Notes: generated by a model from the sequence alone, not told the origin. 64,000 nucleotides of DNA from Agromyces humatus (GCF_021228295.1 NZ_JAJQPD010000002.1:248001-312000), one strand, 5' to 3'. Counted from the stretch's first letter, positions 18,061-27,283 are shown. Program-made: numbers and translations.

Positions 18061-19706
18061 CCGAACCGCTCCTCGAACTCGCCGACCTGCGCGTCGCGTT
18101 CGGCGACACCGAGGTCGTGCGCGGCGTCTCGTTCTCGATCGCTCCGGGCGAGTGCGTCGCGATCGTCGGCGAGTCGGGGTCGGGGAAGTCGGTGACGGCG
18201 CGTGCGCTGCTCGGCATGGCCGGTCGCGGCTCGCGCGCCGAGTCGGGCGTGCTGCGCATCGGCGGTCGCGAACTCGGCCGCGCCGGCGAACGCGAGTGGC
18301 GTCGGGTGCGTGGCCGCGACGTCGGACTCATCCTGCAGGATGCGCTCGTCTCACTCGATCCGCTCCGTCCGGTGGGCCGTGAGATCGACGACCCGCTGCG
18401 CATCCACGAACGGATGTCCCAGCCCGAGCGCCGCGCACGGGTGCACGAGCTGCTCGCCTCGGTCGGCATGCCCGACCCCGAGTTCGCCGCACGCCGGCGT
18501 TCGGGCGAGCTCTCGGGCGGGTTGCGACAGCGCGCGCTCATCGCGGCGGCGATCGCGCTCGACCCCCCGCTGCTCATCGCCGACGAACCCACCACCGCGC
18601 TGGATGCGACCGTGCAGGCACGCATCCTCGCGCTCATCGGCGAGATCCGGTCGCGCGGCACCGGGATCCTGCTCATCAGCCACGACCTCGCCGTCGTCGG
18701 CCACCTCGCCGACCGGATCCTCGTGATGCGCGGCGGCGAGATCATCGAATCGGGCACCGCAGCCGAGGTCCTCGGCGCCCCCCGGGAGCCCTACACGCGA
18801 CAGCTCATCGCCGCTGTGCCGAGCGAGGTCCCGCGGGGGGTTCCCCTCGTGCGCAACGGATCTCCGGTGCCGACCGCAGCGGACCGCCTCGAGTCGGCGT
18901 CCACGGCGGTCGTAGCGAGTGCCGCCCGCGAACCGTCGCTGCTCGCGATCGAGCACGTGAGCAAGACCTTCGCCGTGCCCGGAGGCCGGTTCACCGCAGT
19001 CGACGACGTCTCACTCGAGGTGCGCCGTGGCGAGACCGTGGGGCTCGTCGGCGAGTCGGGTTCGGGCAAGACGACGCTCGCGCGCCTCGCGCTCGGGCTC
19101 ACGACACCCGACACCGGTGAGGTCACGCTCGACGGCGCACCCTGGTCCCGGCTCGACGAGCGCACACGGCGACCCGGCCGTCGTCGTATCGGGGCCATCT
19201 ACCAGGATGCGCTCAGCTCCTTCGATCCCCGCTGGAGCGTCGGGCGCATCATCGCCGACGCCCTTGGCGTCGCCGCAGACGGCCATCGTCCGCCGCGCAC
19301 CGACCACGGCATCGCGGGCCTGCTCGAACAGGTGGGGCTCGAGGCATCCGTCGCCCGCCGGCGACCGCTCACGCTCTCGGGCGGCCAGCGACAGCGCGTC
19401 GCGATCGCCCGCGCGATCGCGGCTTCACCCGAGATCCTGATCTGCGACGAGCCCGTCTCGGCACTCGACGTCACCATCCAGGCGCAGATCCTCGACCTGC
19501 TCGACGACCTGCAGCGCGAACGCGGACTGGCCCTGCTGTTCATCTCGCACGACCTCGGGGTCGTGGCGCACATGGCCGATCGAGTCGCGGTGATGCAGGC
19601 CGGCCGCATCGTCGAGACGGGTGCGGCCGATCGAGTGCTCACCGATCCCGAGCACCCGTACACCGTGCGCCTCATCGCCGACGCGCCGCGACTCGTGCGT
19701 GCCTGA
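18057..19706 (+). CDS. ABC transporter ATP-binding protein with two fused ATPase domains (DppD-DppF type)
   Basis: Both nucleotide-binding domains of the importer are in one 549-residue chain. Domain 1 has Walker A GESGSGKSVTA at about 38-48, the signature LSGGLRQRALIAAAI and Walker B LLIADEPTTALD. Domain 2 has Walker A GESGSGKTTLA near 332, LSGGQRQRVAIARAI and ILICDEPVSALD. Each is followed by the peptide-transporter C-terminal extension (REPYTRQLIAA, EHPYTVRLIAD). In domain 1 the signature reads SGGLR instead of SGGQ/M-R, a mild deviation. The GTG start overlaps the permease stop as GTGA. It is the last gene of the operon. Confidence 0.94.
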   Translation: MTEPLLELADLRVAFGDTEVVRGVSFSIAPGECVAIVGESGSGKSVTARALLGMAGRGSRAESGVLRIGGRELGRAGEREWRRVRGRDVGLILQDALVSLDPLRPVGREIDDPLRIHERMSQPERRARVHELLASVGMPDPEFAARRRSGELSGGLRQRALIAAAIALDPPLLIADEPTTALDATVQARILALIGEIRSRGTGILLISHDLAVVGHLADRILVMRGGEIIESGTAAEVLGAPREPYTRQLIAAVPSEVPRGVPLVRNGSPVPTAADRLESASTAVVASAAREPSLLAIEHVSKTFAVPGGRFTAVDDVSLEVRRGETVGLVGESGSGKTTLARLALGLTTPDTGEVTLDGAPWSRLDERTRRPGRRRIGAIYQDALSSFDPRWSVGRIIADALGVAADGHRPPRTDHGIAGLLEQVGLEASVARRRPLTLSGGQRQRVAIARAIAASPEILICDEPVSALDVTIQAQILDLLDDLQRERGLALLFISHDLGVVAHMADRVAVMQAGRIVETGAADRVLTDPEHPYTVRLIADAPRLVRA

Positions 19707-19773
19707 ACCATCGCGGTTCCGGCGCCGTCCGTCGCGCGATACTGCGCGCTACGGCGACGAGGGCGCGCTCCGG

Positions 19774-19779
19774 TAGGCT
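19774..19779 (+). promoter_or_regulatory. Predicted -10 box of valS
   Basis: TAGGCT about 65 nt before the valS ATG; the implied leader contains a GGCACC/GGTGCC hairpin (19797-19821). No T-box sequence is present here, in contrast to ileS. The -35 is weak. Confidence 0.4.
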
Positions 19780-19843
19780 GGATCGTCGCACATTCAGGCA
19801 CCTCCCAATTGACTCGGTGCCGCCGATATCGAACCGGAGCATC

Positions 19844-22426
19844 ATGACCGACACCGCTCGCATTCCCGACAAGCCCGCACTCGAAGGCCTCGAATCGGTC
19901 TGGGGAGGCACGTGGGAGCGCGAGGGCACCTATCGGTTCGACCGCACCGCGGCCCCGCGCGAGCAGATCTACTCGATCGACACGCCCCCGCCCACGGCGT
20001 CGGGCTCGCTGCACATCGGCCACGTCTTCTCGTACACGCACACCGACCTGGCCGCGCGCTTCCAGCGCATGCGCGGCAAGCACGTCTTCTACCCGATGGG
20101 CTGGGACGACAACGGGCTGCCCACCGAGCGCCGCGTGCAGAACTACTACGGCGTGCGGTGCGACCCGACGCTTCCGTACGACCCCGACTTCACGCCGCCA
20201 TTCGAGGGGGCCGACGGCAAGAGCGTGAAGGCGGCCGACCAGATCCCGATCAGCCGGCGCAACTTCATCGAGCTGTGCGAGCGGCTCACGGTCGAAGACG
20301 AGCAGCACTTCGAGGCGCTGTTCCGCATGCTCGGCCTGTCGGTCGACTGGACCCAGAGCTACCGCACCATCGCCGACGAGGCGTTGTTCACCTCGCAGCT
20401 CGCGTTCATCCGCAACGTCGAGCGCGGTGAGGCCTACCAGGCGCTCGCGCCGACGCTGTGGGATGTCACGTTCCGCACGGCCGTCGCGCAGGCCGAACTC
20501 GAAGACCGCGAGCAGTCGGGGCACTATCACCGTGTGTCGTTCCACCGCCCCGACGGCGGCGTCATCGAGATCGAGACGAGCCGTCCCGAGCTGATCCCGG
20601 CGTGCGTGGCTCTCGTCGCGCATCCCGACGACGAGCGCTACCAGCCGTTGTTCGGCACGACCGTCACGACGCCTGTGTTCGGCGTCGAGGTGCCCGTCCT
20701 CGCGCACCACCTCGCCCAGAAAGACAGGGGCACGGGCATTGCGATGATCTGCACGTTCGGCGACGTGACCGACGTCGTGTGGTGGCGTGAGCTCGACCTG
20801 CCGAATCGCGCGATCATCGGCTTCGACGGTCGCATCATCGCCGAGGTCCCCGAGGCGATCAGCTCTGCGGCGGGGCGTGCGGCCTACGCCGAGATCGCGG
20901 GCAAGACCACCTTCTCGGCCAAGCAGGCCGTCGTGCAGCAATTGCGCGATTCGGGCGACCTGCTCGCCGACCCCAAAGCCATCACGCACCCCGTGAAGTT
21001 CTACGAGAAGGGCGACCGGCCGCTCGAGATCGTGTCGACGCGGCAGTGGTACATCCGAAACGGTGCACGCGACGAGCAACTGCGCGAACGGCTGATCGCG
21101 CACGGGCGCGACATCGACTGGCACCCCGACTTCATGCGGGTGCGCTACGAGAACTGGGTCGATGGACTCTCGGGCGACTGGCTCATCTCGCGACAGCGCT
21201 TCTTCGGCGTGCCGATCCCCGTGTGGTACCCGCTCGATGAAGCCGGCGACCCGAAGTTCGACGAGCCCATCGTCGCCACGCGCGACCTGCTGCCGGTCGA
21301 TCCGTCGTCGGCGCCCGCACCCGGTTTCGACGAGGCACAGCGCGGCGAGCCCGGCGGCTTCATCGGCGAGCACGACATCATGGACACGTGGGCGACCTCG
21401 TCGCTCACCCCGCAGCTCGCGGGCGGCTGGGAGCGCGACCCCGAACTCTGGAACCTCGTGTTCCCCTACTCCATGCGCCCCCAGGCGCAAGACATCATCC
21501 GCACCTGGCTGTTCTCGACGGTGCTCCGCGCAGAGCTCGAACTCGGCGAGAAGCCATGGTCGAACGCGGCGATCTCTGGCTTCATCGTCGATCCCGACCG
21601 CAAGAAGATGTCGAAGTCGAAGGGCAACGTCGTCACTCCCGCCGGGCTGCTCGAGCAGCACGGCTCCGACGCGGTGCGCTACTGGGCGGCATCGTCGCGC
21701 CTCGGCACCGACGCGGCGTTCGACCCGCAGAACCCGACCCAGGTGAAGATCGGCCGCCGCCTCGCGATCAAGGTGCTCAATGCGGCGAAGTTCATCCTCG
21801 CCTTCGACGGCAGCGCCGACGCCCCGGTCACCATGCCGGTCGACCGCAGCATGCTCGCCGAGCTCGCGTCGGTGGTCGATCGAGCCACGCGCGCGTTCGA
21901 CGGCTACGACCACGCCCGGGCGCTCGAGGTCGCCGAGACCTTCTTCTGGACCTTCTGCGACGACTACCTCGAGCTCGTGAAGGAGCGCGCCTATGGCGAG
22001 CCGAGTCCAGAGCAGGCTTCGGCCGTTGCCGCGCTGAAGACGGCACTCGACGTGATGCTGCGACTGTTCGCGCCCGTGATCCCGTTCGCCACCGAAGAGG
22101 TGTGGCGCTGGTCGCACGACACCTCGGTGCACCTCGCTTCGTGGCCGACGGGCGGCGATCTGGCCGCACGCGGTGAGGCCGGCAGCGAGCTGCTCGAACT
22201 CGCGAGCCTGGCCCTCACCGGCATCCGCCGTGCCAAGACCGACGCCAAGGCGTCGCAGAAGACGCCCGCGCTTCGTGCCACGATCGCGGCGCCTGTGACG
22301 TCGATCACGCTGCTGCACTCGGTGGCGTCCGATCTGCGGGCAGTGGGTCGCATCATCGAGCTCTCCTTCGTCGAAGGTGAGGCGTTCGAAGTTCGCGATG
22401 TCGCCCTCGAGGCGCCGTCGGAGTAG
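19844..22426 (+). CDS. valS: Valyl-tRNA synthetase
   Basis: Class I synthetase that charges tRNA-Val and edits threonine. The 860-residue protein has HIGH at 57-60 (SGSLHIGHVFSYTHTD) and KMSKS near 588 (DRKKMSKSKGN). The CP1 editing region lies between, and the anticodon-binding helical domain follows. It lacks an obvious long C-terminal coiled coil, as in the shorter actinobacterial form. The ATG at 19844 was preferred to an in-frame codon 27 nt upstream because GGAG lies seven bases before it and MTDTARIPDKPALEGLE fits relatives. A GNAT gene follows 19 nt later and may be co-transcribed. Confidence 0.96.
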   Translation: MTDTARIPDKPALEGLESVWGGTWEREGTYRFDRTAAPREQIYSIDTPPPTASGSLHIGHVFSYTHTDLAARFQRMRGKHVFYPMGWDDNGLPTERRVQNYYGVRCDPTLPYDPDFTPPFEGADGKSVKAADQIPISRRNFIELCERLTVEDEQHFEALFRMLGLSVDWTQSYRTIADEALFTSQLAFIRNVERGEAYQALAPTLWDVTFRTAVAQAELEDREQSGHYHRVSFHRPDGGVIEIETSRPELIPACVALVAHPDDERYQPLFGTTVTTPVFGVEVPVLAHHLAQKDRGTGIAMICTFGDVTDVVWWRELDLPNRAIIGFDGRIIAEVPEAISSAAGRAAYAEIAGKTTFSAKQAVVQQLRDSGDLLADPKAITHPVKFYEKGDRPLEIVSTRQWYIRNGARDEQLRERLIAHGRDIDWHPDFMRVRYENWVDGLSGDWLISRQRFFGVPIPVWYPLDEAGDPKFDEPIVATRDLLPVDPSSAPAPGFDEAQRGEPGGFIGEHDIMDTWATSSLTPQLAGGWERDPELWNLVFPYSMRPQAQDIIRTWLFSTVLRAELELGEKPWSNAAISGFIVDPDRKKMSKSKGNVVTPAGLLEQHGSDAVRYWAASSRLGTDAAFDPQNPTQVKIGRRLAIKVLNAAKFILAFDGSADAPVTMPVDRSMLAELASVVDRATRAFDGYDHARALEVAETFFWTFCDDYLELVKERAYGEPSPEQASAVAALKTALDVMLRLFAPVIPFATEEVWRWSHDTSVHLASWPTGGDLAARGEAGSELLELASLALTGIRRAKTDAKASQKTPALRATIAAPVTSITLLHSVASDLRAVGRIIELSFVEGEAFEVRDVALEAPSE

Positions 22427-22445
22427 GCAGAACAAGGGGGGAACC

Positions 22446-22892
22446 ATGACGTACGAGATCCGACCGGTCGCCGACGACGACTTCTTCGGCTGGATGCCGC
22501 TCTTCGAGGCATATTGCAGGTTCTACGAGTCCGAGCTCGACGACGCCAAGGCGCTCACCGTGTGGACCTGGCTGCGCGACGAGCACGACCCGCTCGAGGC
22601 CGTGCTGGCGATCGACGGCGAGGGCCGGCCGGTCGGCCTCGCCCACTTCCGCGTCGTGCCCGATTCGCTGCTCGCGACACGTGCGGTCTACCTCGACGAC
22701 CTGTTCGTCGACCCCGAGCACCGCGGCGACGGGGCCGGACGGACCCTCATCGAGTACGTGCACGCCCGCGCTGCCGAGCACGGCACGGGCGGGGTTCGCT
22801 GGATCACGGCAGCCGACAACACCGAAGCGCAACAGCTCTACGACGTGATCGCGCGTCGCACGAGCTGGATCACCTACGAGATGGACGCGTGA
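22446..22892 (+). CDS. GNAT family N-acetyltransferase
   Basis: A 148-residue single-domain GNAT protein, expected to move an acetyl group from acetyl-CoA to an amine. Visible are the beta4 segment AVYLDDLFVDPEHRGDGAGRTLIEYV, which contains the acetyl-CoA pyrophosphate loop (R/Q-x-x-G-x-G/A, here HRGDGAGR), and the C-terminal NTEAQQLYD typical of the family. The ATG has a strong run of G residues (AAGGGGGG) upstream. It follows valS by 19 nt and overlaps a small gene at its stop codon. The substrate is not identifiable. Confidence 0.9.
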   Translation: MTYEIRPVADDDFFGWMPLFEAYCRFYESELDDAKALTVWTWLRDEHDPLEAVLAIDGEGRPVGLAHFRVVPDSLLATRAVYLDDLFVDPEHRGDGAGRTLIEYVHARAAEHGTGGVRWITAADNTEAQQLYDVIARRTSWITYEMDA

Positions 22893-23116
22893 TGCGGCTC
22901 GGCACGCGGTGGGCGTTCGGCGATGAGCCGCCGGCCTCGGTGCCCACGGAGCTGCGCCCGCGAATCGCCGCCGCCGAAGCACGCGCAGCCGGCGACGGCA
23001 CCGGTCGCCACTGGACGCTCACATGGCTCGAAGGCCGGCCGATCGCCGAACTCGATGACGGCACCGTCGTGAGCGACGTGATCGCCGACGCGCTCGACGG
23101 CGACGAGGACTGGTAG
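22892..23116 (+). CDS. Small hypothetical protein
   Basis: A 74-residue acidic protein that I do not recognise. The ATG overlaps the GNAT stop as TGATG, which favours real translational coupling. It begins MRLGTRWAFGDEPPASVP, has a short predicted helix rich in Ala and Arg (LRPRIAAAEARAAG), then a tryptophan-containing strand (RHWTLTWLEGRPIAELDDGTVV) and an acidic end (ALDGDEDW). There is no signal peptide, membrane segment or cysteine. The codon composition is like its neighbours. It is convergent with the methyltransferase gene, 12 nt away. Confidence 0.7.
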   Translation: MRLGTRWAFGDEPPASVPTELRPRIAAAEARAAGDGTGRHWTLTWLEGRPIAELDDGTVVSDVIADALDGDEDW

Positions 23117-23128
23117 CCGGCTCGCCGT

Positions 23129-23956
23129 TCAGCCGCGACCGAGGATCTCGCCGTGCGGCATGAGGAACCAGCCGCTGTCGTCGGCCGCCCACTCGCGCCA
23201 CGCCGCCGCGATGCGCCGCAGCTCGTCTGGGCTCGAGTGACCCGACTCGATCGCATGGGCCGCGAACCTGGACTCGGTGGCGCGCTCTGCCCATGAACCA
23301 CCCCACCATTCACGTTCGAGTGCGGATGAGAACACCCAGGTGCTCCCGCTGGCCGCGAGGTCGTGGAACCCCGCCTCGCGAGCCCATTGCTTGAGGTGTC
23401 GACCGGCGTGCGCGTCGCCGCCGTTCCAGCCGTGCACGTCGTGATACAGCTCGAGCCAGCGGCTGAGCCCCACCGATGTGGGGCTCCAGATCACGCCGCC
23501 GTAGTCGACGTCTCGGGCCGCGACGAGCCCGCCGGGCTTCAGAACGCGACGCCACTCGCGCATCGCATCGACCGGCCGAGCGAGGTGCTGCAGCACCTGG
23601 TGCGCGTGGACGACATCGAACGTGTCATCTTCGAAGTCGAGGGCGTACGCGTCACCGACATGGAACTCGACGTTCGAGACGCCCTCGCTGCGGGCGAGTC
23701 CGGTCGCGCGGTCGACCACCTCGCTCGAGGCGTCGACGCCGACGACGCTGCCCGGGCGCACCCGCCGGGCGAGGTCGATGGTGATCGTTCCGGGCCCGCT
23801 GCCGACGTCGAGCACCTTCGCGCCCTCGCGCAGGTGGGGTGCGAGGTAGGCCGCGGAATTGTCGACCGTGCGCCACGAGTGGATGCGCAGCACGCTCTCG
23901 TGGTGTCCGTGCGTGTAGGCGTCACGCGGGGCGACTTCGGGCTGTTCGATGTGCAT
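23129..23956 (-). CDS. Class I SAM-dependent methyltransferase
   Basis: A 275-residue Rossmann-fold methyltransferase of the UbiE/Methyltransf_11 kind. Motif I is KVLDVGSGPGTITIDLA near residue 47, with an acidic residue in VVGVDASSEVV at the next strand, then DAYALDFEDDTFDVVHAHQVLQHL for motifs II-III and LKPGGLVAARDVDYGG. The C-terminal third (WGGSWAERATESRFA) may cover the substrate. The substrate is unknown. The ATG lies six bases after TAGGCT, so the gene is probably leaderless, and it is divergent from the M3 peptidase with only 54 nt between start codons. Confidence 0.92.
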   Translation of the reverse strand: MHIEQPEVAPRDAYTHGHHESVLRIHSWRTVDNSAAYLAPHLREGAKVLDVGSGPGTITIDLARRVRPGSVVGVDASSEVVDRATGLARSEGVSNVEFHVGDAYALDFEDDTFDVVHAHQVLQHLARPVDAMREWRRVLKPGGLVAARDVDYGGVIWSPTSVGLSRWLELYHDVHGWNGGDAHAGRHLKQWAREAGFHDLAASGSTWVFSSALEREWWGGSWAERATESRFAAHAIESGHSSPDELRRIAAAWREWAADDSGWFLMPHGEILGRG

Positions 23957-23962
23957 GATCCG

Positions 23963-23968
23963 AGCCTA
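23963..23968 (-). promoter_or_regulatory. Predicted -10 box of the methyltransferase gene, leaderless geometry
   Basis: Minus-strand TAGGCT, six bases, then ATG. It lies back to back with the equally spaced -10 box of the M3 peptidase, so the two promoters overlap on opposite strands. Confidence 0.5.
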
Positions 23969-23998
23969 GGCTCCTCCGCCCTCGTGCGACACGCGAAG

Positions 23999-24004
23999 TA
24001 GTGT
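23999..24004 (+). promoter_or_regulatory. Predicted -10 box of the M3 peptidase gene, leaderless geometry
   Basis: TAGTGT, six bases, then the ATG at 24011. No Shine-Dalgarno sequence precedes the start. Confidence 0.5.
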
Positions 24005-24010
24005 TGGCGA

Positions 24011-26056
24011 ATGGTCGACGACCGTCGCAACCCCCTGCTCGAGCCCAGCCCCTTGCCGCTCGGGCTTCCGCTGTTCGCACTGATCCGCCCCGAGCACTAC
24101 CGCGACGCGCTCGAGCGGGGCATGGCCGAGCAGCGCCGTGAGGTCGACGCGATCACGGGCGATGACTCCCCCGCGACGTTCGACAACACGATCGTCGCGC
24201 TCGAACGCTCGGGTGCCCTGCTGCGCCGCGTGCTTCCGGTGTTCGAGAACGCGAGCGCGGCCGTCGCCGACGACGAGATCGACGCACTCGAGACCGAGTT
24301 CGCCCCGCGGCTCGCCGCACACCGCGATGCGATCCGCCTCGATCCGCGCCTCTTCGCACGCATCGAATCCCTGTTCGTGGCCCGTGAGCGCCTCGCACTC
24401 GATGCCGAGTCCCGATACCTGCTCGAACGCCGCCACCGTGTCGCGATGCTGGCCGGCGCCGGTCTCGACGACGCCGGCCGTGCCGAGCTCGCCGAGCTGA
24501 ACGAACGGATCGCCACCCTGACGACCGAGTTCCAGCAGCGACTCCTCGCCGACACGAACGCCCGCGCGGTGCACATCACCGACGAAGCCGAGCTCTCGGG
24601 TCTCGACGAGCCGCAGCGGGGTGCGGCCCGGGCGGCCGCCGTGGCGCGCGGGCTCGACGGGTGGCTGATCACCCTCGTCCTGCCGACCGGGCAGCCGCTG
24701 CTCGCGGCGCTCGACGACCCCGGCGTGCGCGACCGGCTGCTGGCCGCATCACGCGCGCGTGGAGCCGGCGGCGCCCACGACACCCGCGAGACACTGCTCG
24801 AGCTCGTGCGGGTTCGAGCCCGACGCGCCCGATTGCTCGGAGTCGAGAGCCACGCTGCCGCCGTCACGGCGGACTCGACGGCCGGCTCCCCCGGCGCCGT
24901 CGCCGACCTGCTCGGCAGGCTCACCCCCGCGGCATGCGCGAACGCACTGCGAGAAGCCGTCGCGCTCGATGCCCGCGCTGCACGCGACGGGCAGCGCCGC
25001 GTCGAGGCATCCGACTGGTCGTACCTCACTGAGCGGGTGCGAGCAGAACTGCACGAGATCGACCTGCAGGCGATGCGCCCGTACTTCGAGTTCGACCGTG
25101 TGCTCGTCGACGGCGTGTTCCGGGCTGCGACCCTGCTCTACGGCATCGAGTTCACCGAGCGCGCCGATCTCATCGGCTACCACCCCGACACGCGCGTCTT
25201 CGAGGTCGCCGAACACGACGGGACCACGGTCGGCCTGTACCTGCTCGACCTGTACGCGCGCGACTCGAAGCGCGGCGGCGCGTGGATGAGCTCACTCGTC
25301 GAGCAATCGACGCTCGAGGGGTCCCTGCCCGTCGTCGTCAACAACCTCAATGTTCCGAAGCCGGCCGCAGGCGACCCGACGCTGCTGACGCTCGACGAGA
25401 CCGCGACCCTGTTCCACGAGTTCGGCCATGCGTTGCACGGCCTGTGCGCCAGGGTGGCGTATCCGACGTTCTCGGGCACGAACGTCTTCCGCGACTTCGT
25501 CGAGCTGCCGAGCCAGGTCAACGAACTGTGGATGCTGCGCCCCGAGATCGTCACCGGCTACGCCGTGCACCACGAGACCGGCGAGCGGATGCCCCGGCAC
25601 CTCATCGACCGCCTGCTCGCGTCGCGCACCTTCAACGAGGGGTACTCGACCACCGAGTATCTCGCCGCGGCCCTGCTCGACCAGGCCTGGCATCGCCTCT
25701 CGCCCGATGACGCGGCCGCCGTGACCGACGTCGCCGCGTTCGAGCACCACGCCCTCGCCGCGGCGGGCCTCGACGACCCGCTCATCCCGCCGCGCTACTC
25801 GAGCGCCTACTTCGCACACATCTTCGCGGGTGGTTACGACGCGGGCTATTACTCGTACATCTGGAGCGAGGTCGCCGGGGCCGACATCGTGGCGTGGTTC
25901 GAGGCGCACGGTGGCGCGACGCGTGAGAACGGCGACCGCTTCCGGGCCGAGATCCTCGCCCCGGGCGGCTCACGCGACCCGCGACAATCGGTGCGAACGC
26001 TGCTCGGCCGTGAACCGACGATCGAGCCGCTCCTCCGCCGCCGTGGCCTCGAGTAG
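24011..26056 (+). CDS. dcp: M3 family zinc metallopeptidase, Dcp/oligopeptidase A-like
   Basis: Cytosolic peptidase that trims short peptides, probably releasing C-terminal dipeptides or cleaving oligopeptides from protein turnover. The 681-residue length and the start NPLLEPSPLPLGLPLFALIRPEHY match the Dcp/OpdA group. The zinc site is HEFGHALHG at about 470-478, with the third ligand glutamate expected about 25 residues on, in the FRDFVELPSQVNE segment. The conserved GYDAGYYSYIWSEV lies near the C-terminus. No signal peptide. A strong hairpin terminator follows. Dcp and oligopeptidase A cannot be told apart by eye. Confidence 0.93.
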   Translation: MVDDRRNPLLEPSPLPLGLPLFALIRPEHYRDALERGMAEQRREVDAITGDDSPATFDNTIVALERSGALLRRVLPVFENASAAVADDEIDALETEFAPRLAAHRDAIRLDPRLFARIESLFVARERLALDAESRYLLERRHRVAMLAGAGLDDAGRAELAELNERIATLTTEFQQRLLADTNARAVHITDEAELSGLDEPQRGAARAAAVARGLDGWLITLVLPTGQPLLAALDDPGVRDRLLAASRARGAGGAHDTRETLLELVRVRARRARLLGVESHAAAVTADSTAGSPGAVADLLGRLTPAACANALREAVALDARAARDGQRRVEASDWSYLTERVRAELHEIDLQAMRPYFEFDRVLVDGVFRAATLLYGIEFTERADLIGYHPDTRVFEVAEHDGTTVGLYLLDLYARDSKRGGAWMSSLVEQSTLEGSLPVVVNNLNVPKPAAGDPTLLTLDETATLFHEFGHALHGLCARVAYPTFSGTNVFRDFVELPSQVNELWMLRPEIVTGYAVHHETGERMPRHLIDRLLASRTFNEGYSTTEYLAAALLDQAWHRLSPDDAAAVTDVAAFEHHALAAAGLDDPLIPPRYSSAYFAHIFAGGYDAGYYSYIWSEVAGADIVAWFEAHGGATRENGDRFRAEILAPGGSRDPRQSVRTLLGREPTIEPLLRRRGLE

Positions 26057-26116
26057 GGCGCGCGACCGGCTGCCCGTGCACGACGACCCGGAGCATCCGG
26101 GGCAGGAAGCGAGAGA

Positions 26117-26147
26117 CCCCCCGGCTTCCGTCGAGGAAGCCGGGGGG
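26117..26147. terminator. Bidirectional hairpin terminator between the M3 peptidase and sufT
   Basis: A perfect 13-bp inverted repeat (CCCCCCGGCTTCC and its complement) with a 5-nt loop, flanked by GA and TTCT. It lies between convergent genes and can serve both. Confidence 0.85.
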
Positions 26148-26162
26148 TTCTACGTCGTGAGA

Positions 26163-26492
26163 CTAGATGGCGAAGCCGAGCGCCCGCATCATGTCGCGGC
26201 CGTCGTCGGTGATGCGCTCGGGCCCCCACGGCGGCATCCACACCCAGTTGATGCGGAATGCCTCGACGACGCCGTCGAGCGCCTCAGCCGTCTGCTCTTC
26301 GAGCACGTCGGTGAGGGGACATCCGGCGCTCGTGAGCGTCATGTGGATGACCAGCGCGTCGTTCTCGTCATCCCAGCCGAGGTCGTAGATGAGGCCGAGA
26401 TCGACGACGTTGACCCCGAGTTCGGGATCCATGACGTCTTTCAGTGCCTCGGTGACCTCGTCGAAGCGCTCGGGCGCAAGTGTGGTGACCAT
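26163..26492 (-). CDS. sufT: Metal-sulfur cluster assembly factor, SufT/PaaD-like (DUF59/MIP18)
   Basis: A 109-residue MIP18-family protein that helps mature or deliver iron-sulfur clusters. Visible are the conserved VMDPELGVNVVDLGLIYDL and the reactive cysteine in TLTSAGCPLTDVLEEQ, then VNWVWMPPWGPERI-like residues (INWVWMPPWGPERITDDGR) near the end. It is the last gene of the suf cluster, 20 nt after sufC. The ATG also has its own TAGACT box six bases upstream, so it may be expressed separately from the rest of the cluster. Confidence 0.92.
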   Translation of the reverse strand: MVTTLAPERFDEVTEALKDVMDPELGVNVVDLGLIYDLGWDDENDALVIHMTLTSAGCPLTDVLEEQTAEALDGVVEAFRINWVWMPPWGPERITDDGRDMMRALGFAI

Positions 26493-26498
26493 GATTCG

Positions 26499-26504
26499 AG
26501 TCTA
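26499..26504 (-). promoter_or_regulatory. Predicted internal -10 box of sufT, leaderless geometry
   Basis: Minus-strand TAGACT, six bases, then the sufT ATG. It lies in the 20-nt gap after the sufC stop codon, where a simple operon gene would need only a ribosome-binding site; none is seen. Confidence 0.5.
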
Positions 26505-26512
26505 CGCGCGCC

Positions 26513-27283
26513 CTACTCGGCCGCGGCCGCCTCGGCAACGTTGTAGCGGTCGTAGCCCTCTTCTTCGAGCCGGTCGGCCAGCTCGGGGCCGCCCTGCTCG
26601 GCGATGCGACCGGCGACGAACACGTGCACGAAGTCAGGCTTGATGTAGCGCAGGATGCGCGTGTAGTGGGTGATCAGCAGCACACCGAGGCCGGTGCTCG
26701 CCATCGCCCGGTTGACGCCCTCGGAGACGACCTTGAGCGCGTCGACGTCGAGTCCCGAGTCGGTCTCGTCGAGCACCGCGAAGTTCGGCTTCAGGAGCTC
26801 GAGCTGCAGGATCTCGTTGCGCTTCTTCTCGCCTCCCGAGAAGCCCTCGTTGACGTTGCGCTCGGCGAACGCCTTGTCCATCTTCAGGTTCGACATCGAC
26901 TCGCGCACGTCTTTCACCCACGTGCGCACCGACGGCGCCTGACCGTCGATCGCGGTCTTCGCGGTGCGGAGGAAGTTCGTGACGGTGACGCCGGGGATCT
27001 CGACCGGGTACTGCATGGCGAGGAACAGGCCCGCTCGGGCACGCTCGTCGACCGTCATCTCGAGCACGTTCTCGCCGTCGAGCAGGATCTCGCCCTGGAC
27101 GACGGTGTACTTCGGGTGTCCGGCGATCGTGTAGGCGAGCGTGGACTTGCCCGAGCCGTTGGGGCCCATGATCGCGTGGATCTCGCCCTTGTTGATGACG
27201 AGGTCGACGCCGCGAAGGATCTCGCGGGTGCCCTGGTCGGTCTCGACGTTGACGTGCAGGTTCTTGATCTCGAGCACAGACAT
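26513..27283 (-). CDS. sufC: Fe-S cluster assembly ATPase SufC
   Basis: The ABC-type ATPase that drives conformational change in the SufBCD scaffold. The 256-residue protein has Walker A GPNGSGKST at about 40-48, the signature FSGGEKKRNEILQ, and Walker B FAVLDETDSGLDVD, in which the SufC-typical DETDSGLD replaces the usual DEPTSALD. The ATG at 27283 gives MSVLEIKNLHVNV as in relatives; upstream codons in frame read as non-coding. It follows the Rieske gene by 47 nt in the suf operon. Confidence 0.97.
   Translation of the reverse strand: MSVLEIKNLHVNVETDQGTREILRGVDLVINKGEIHAIMGPNGSGKSTLAYTIAGHPKYTVVQGEILLDGENVLEMTVDERARAGLFLAMQYPVEIPGVTVTNFLRTAKTAIDGQAPSVRTWVKDVRESMSNLKMDKAFAERNVNEGFSGGEKKRNEILQLELLKPNFAVLDETDSGLDVDALKVVSEGVNRAMASTGLGVLLITHYTRILRYIKPDFVHVFVAGRIAEQGGPELADRLEEEGYDRYNVAEAAAAE

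Noticed and set aside
19707-19843. Search for a T-box upstream of valS
   Set aside because: No TGGTACCGCG-like sequence is present; only a 6-bp hairpin is seen.
19199-22447. Minus-strand open frame of about 1080 codons opposite the ABC ATPase and valS
   Set aside because: Antisense to genes with clear motifs; the product has shadow composition and no family features.
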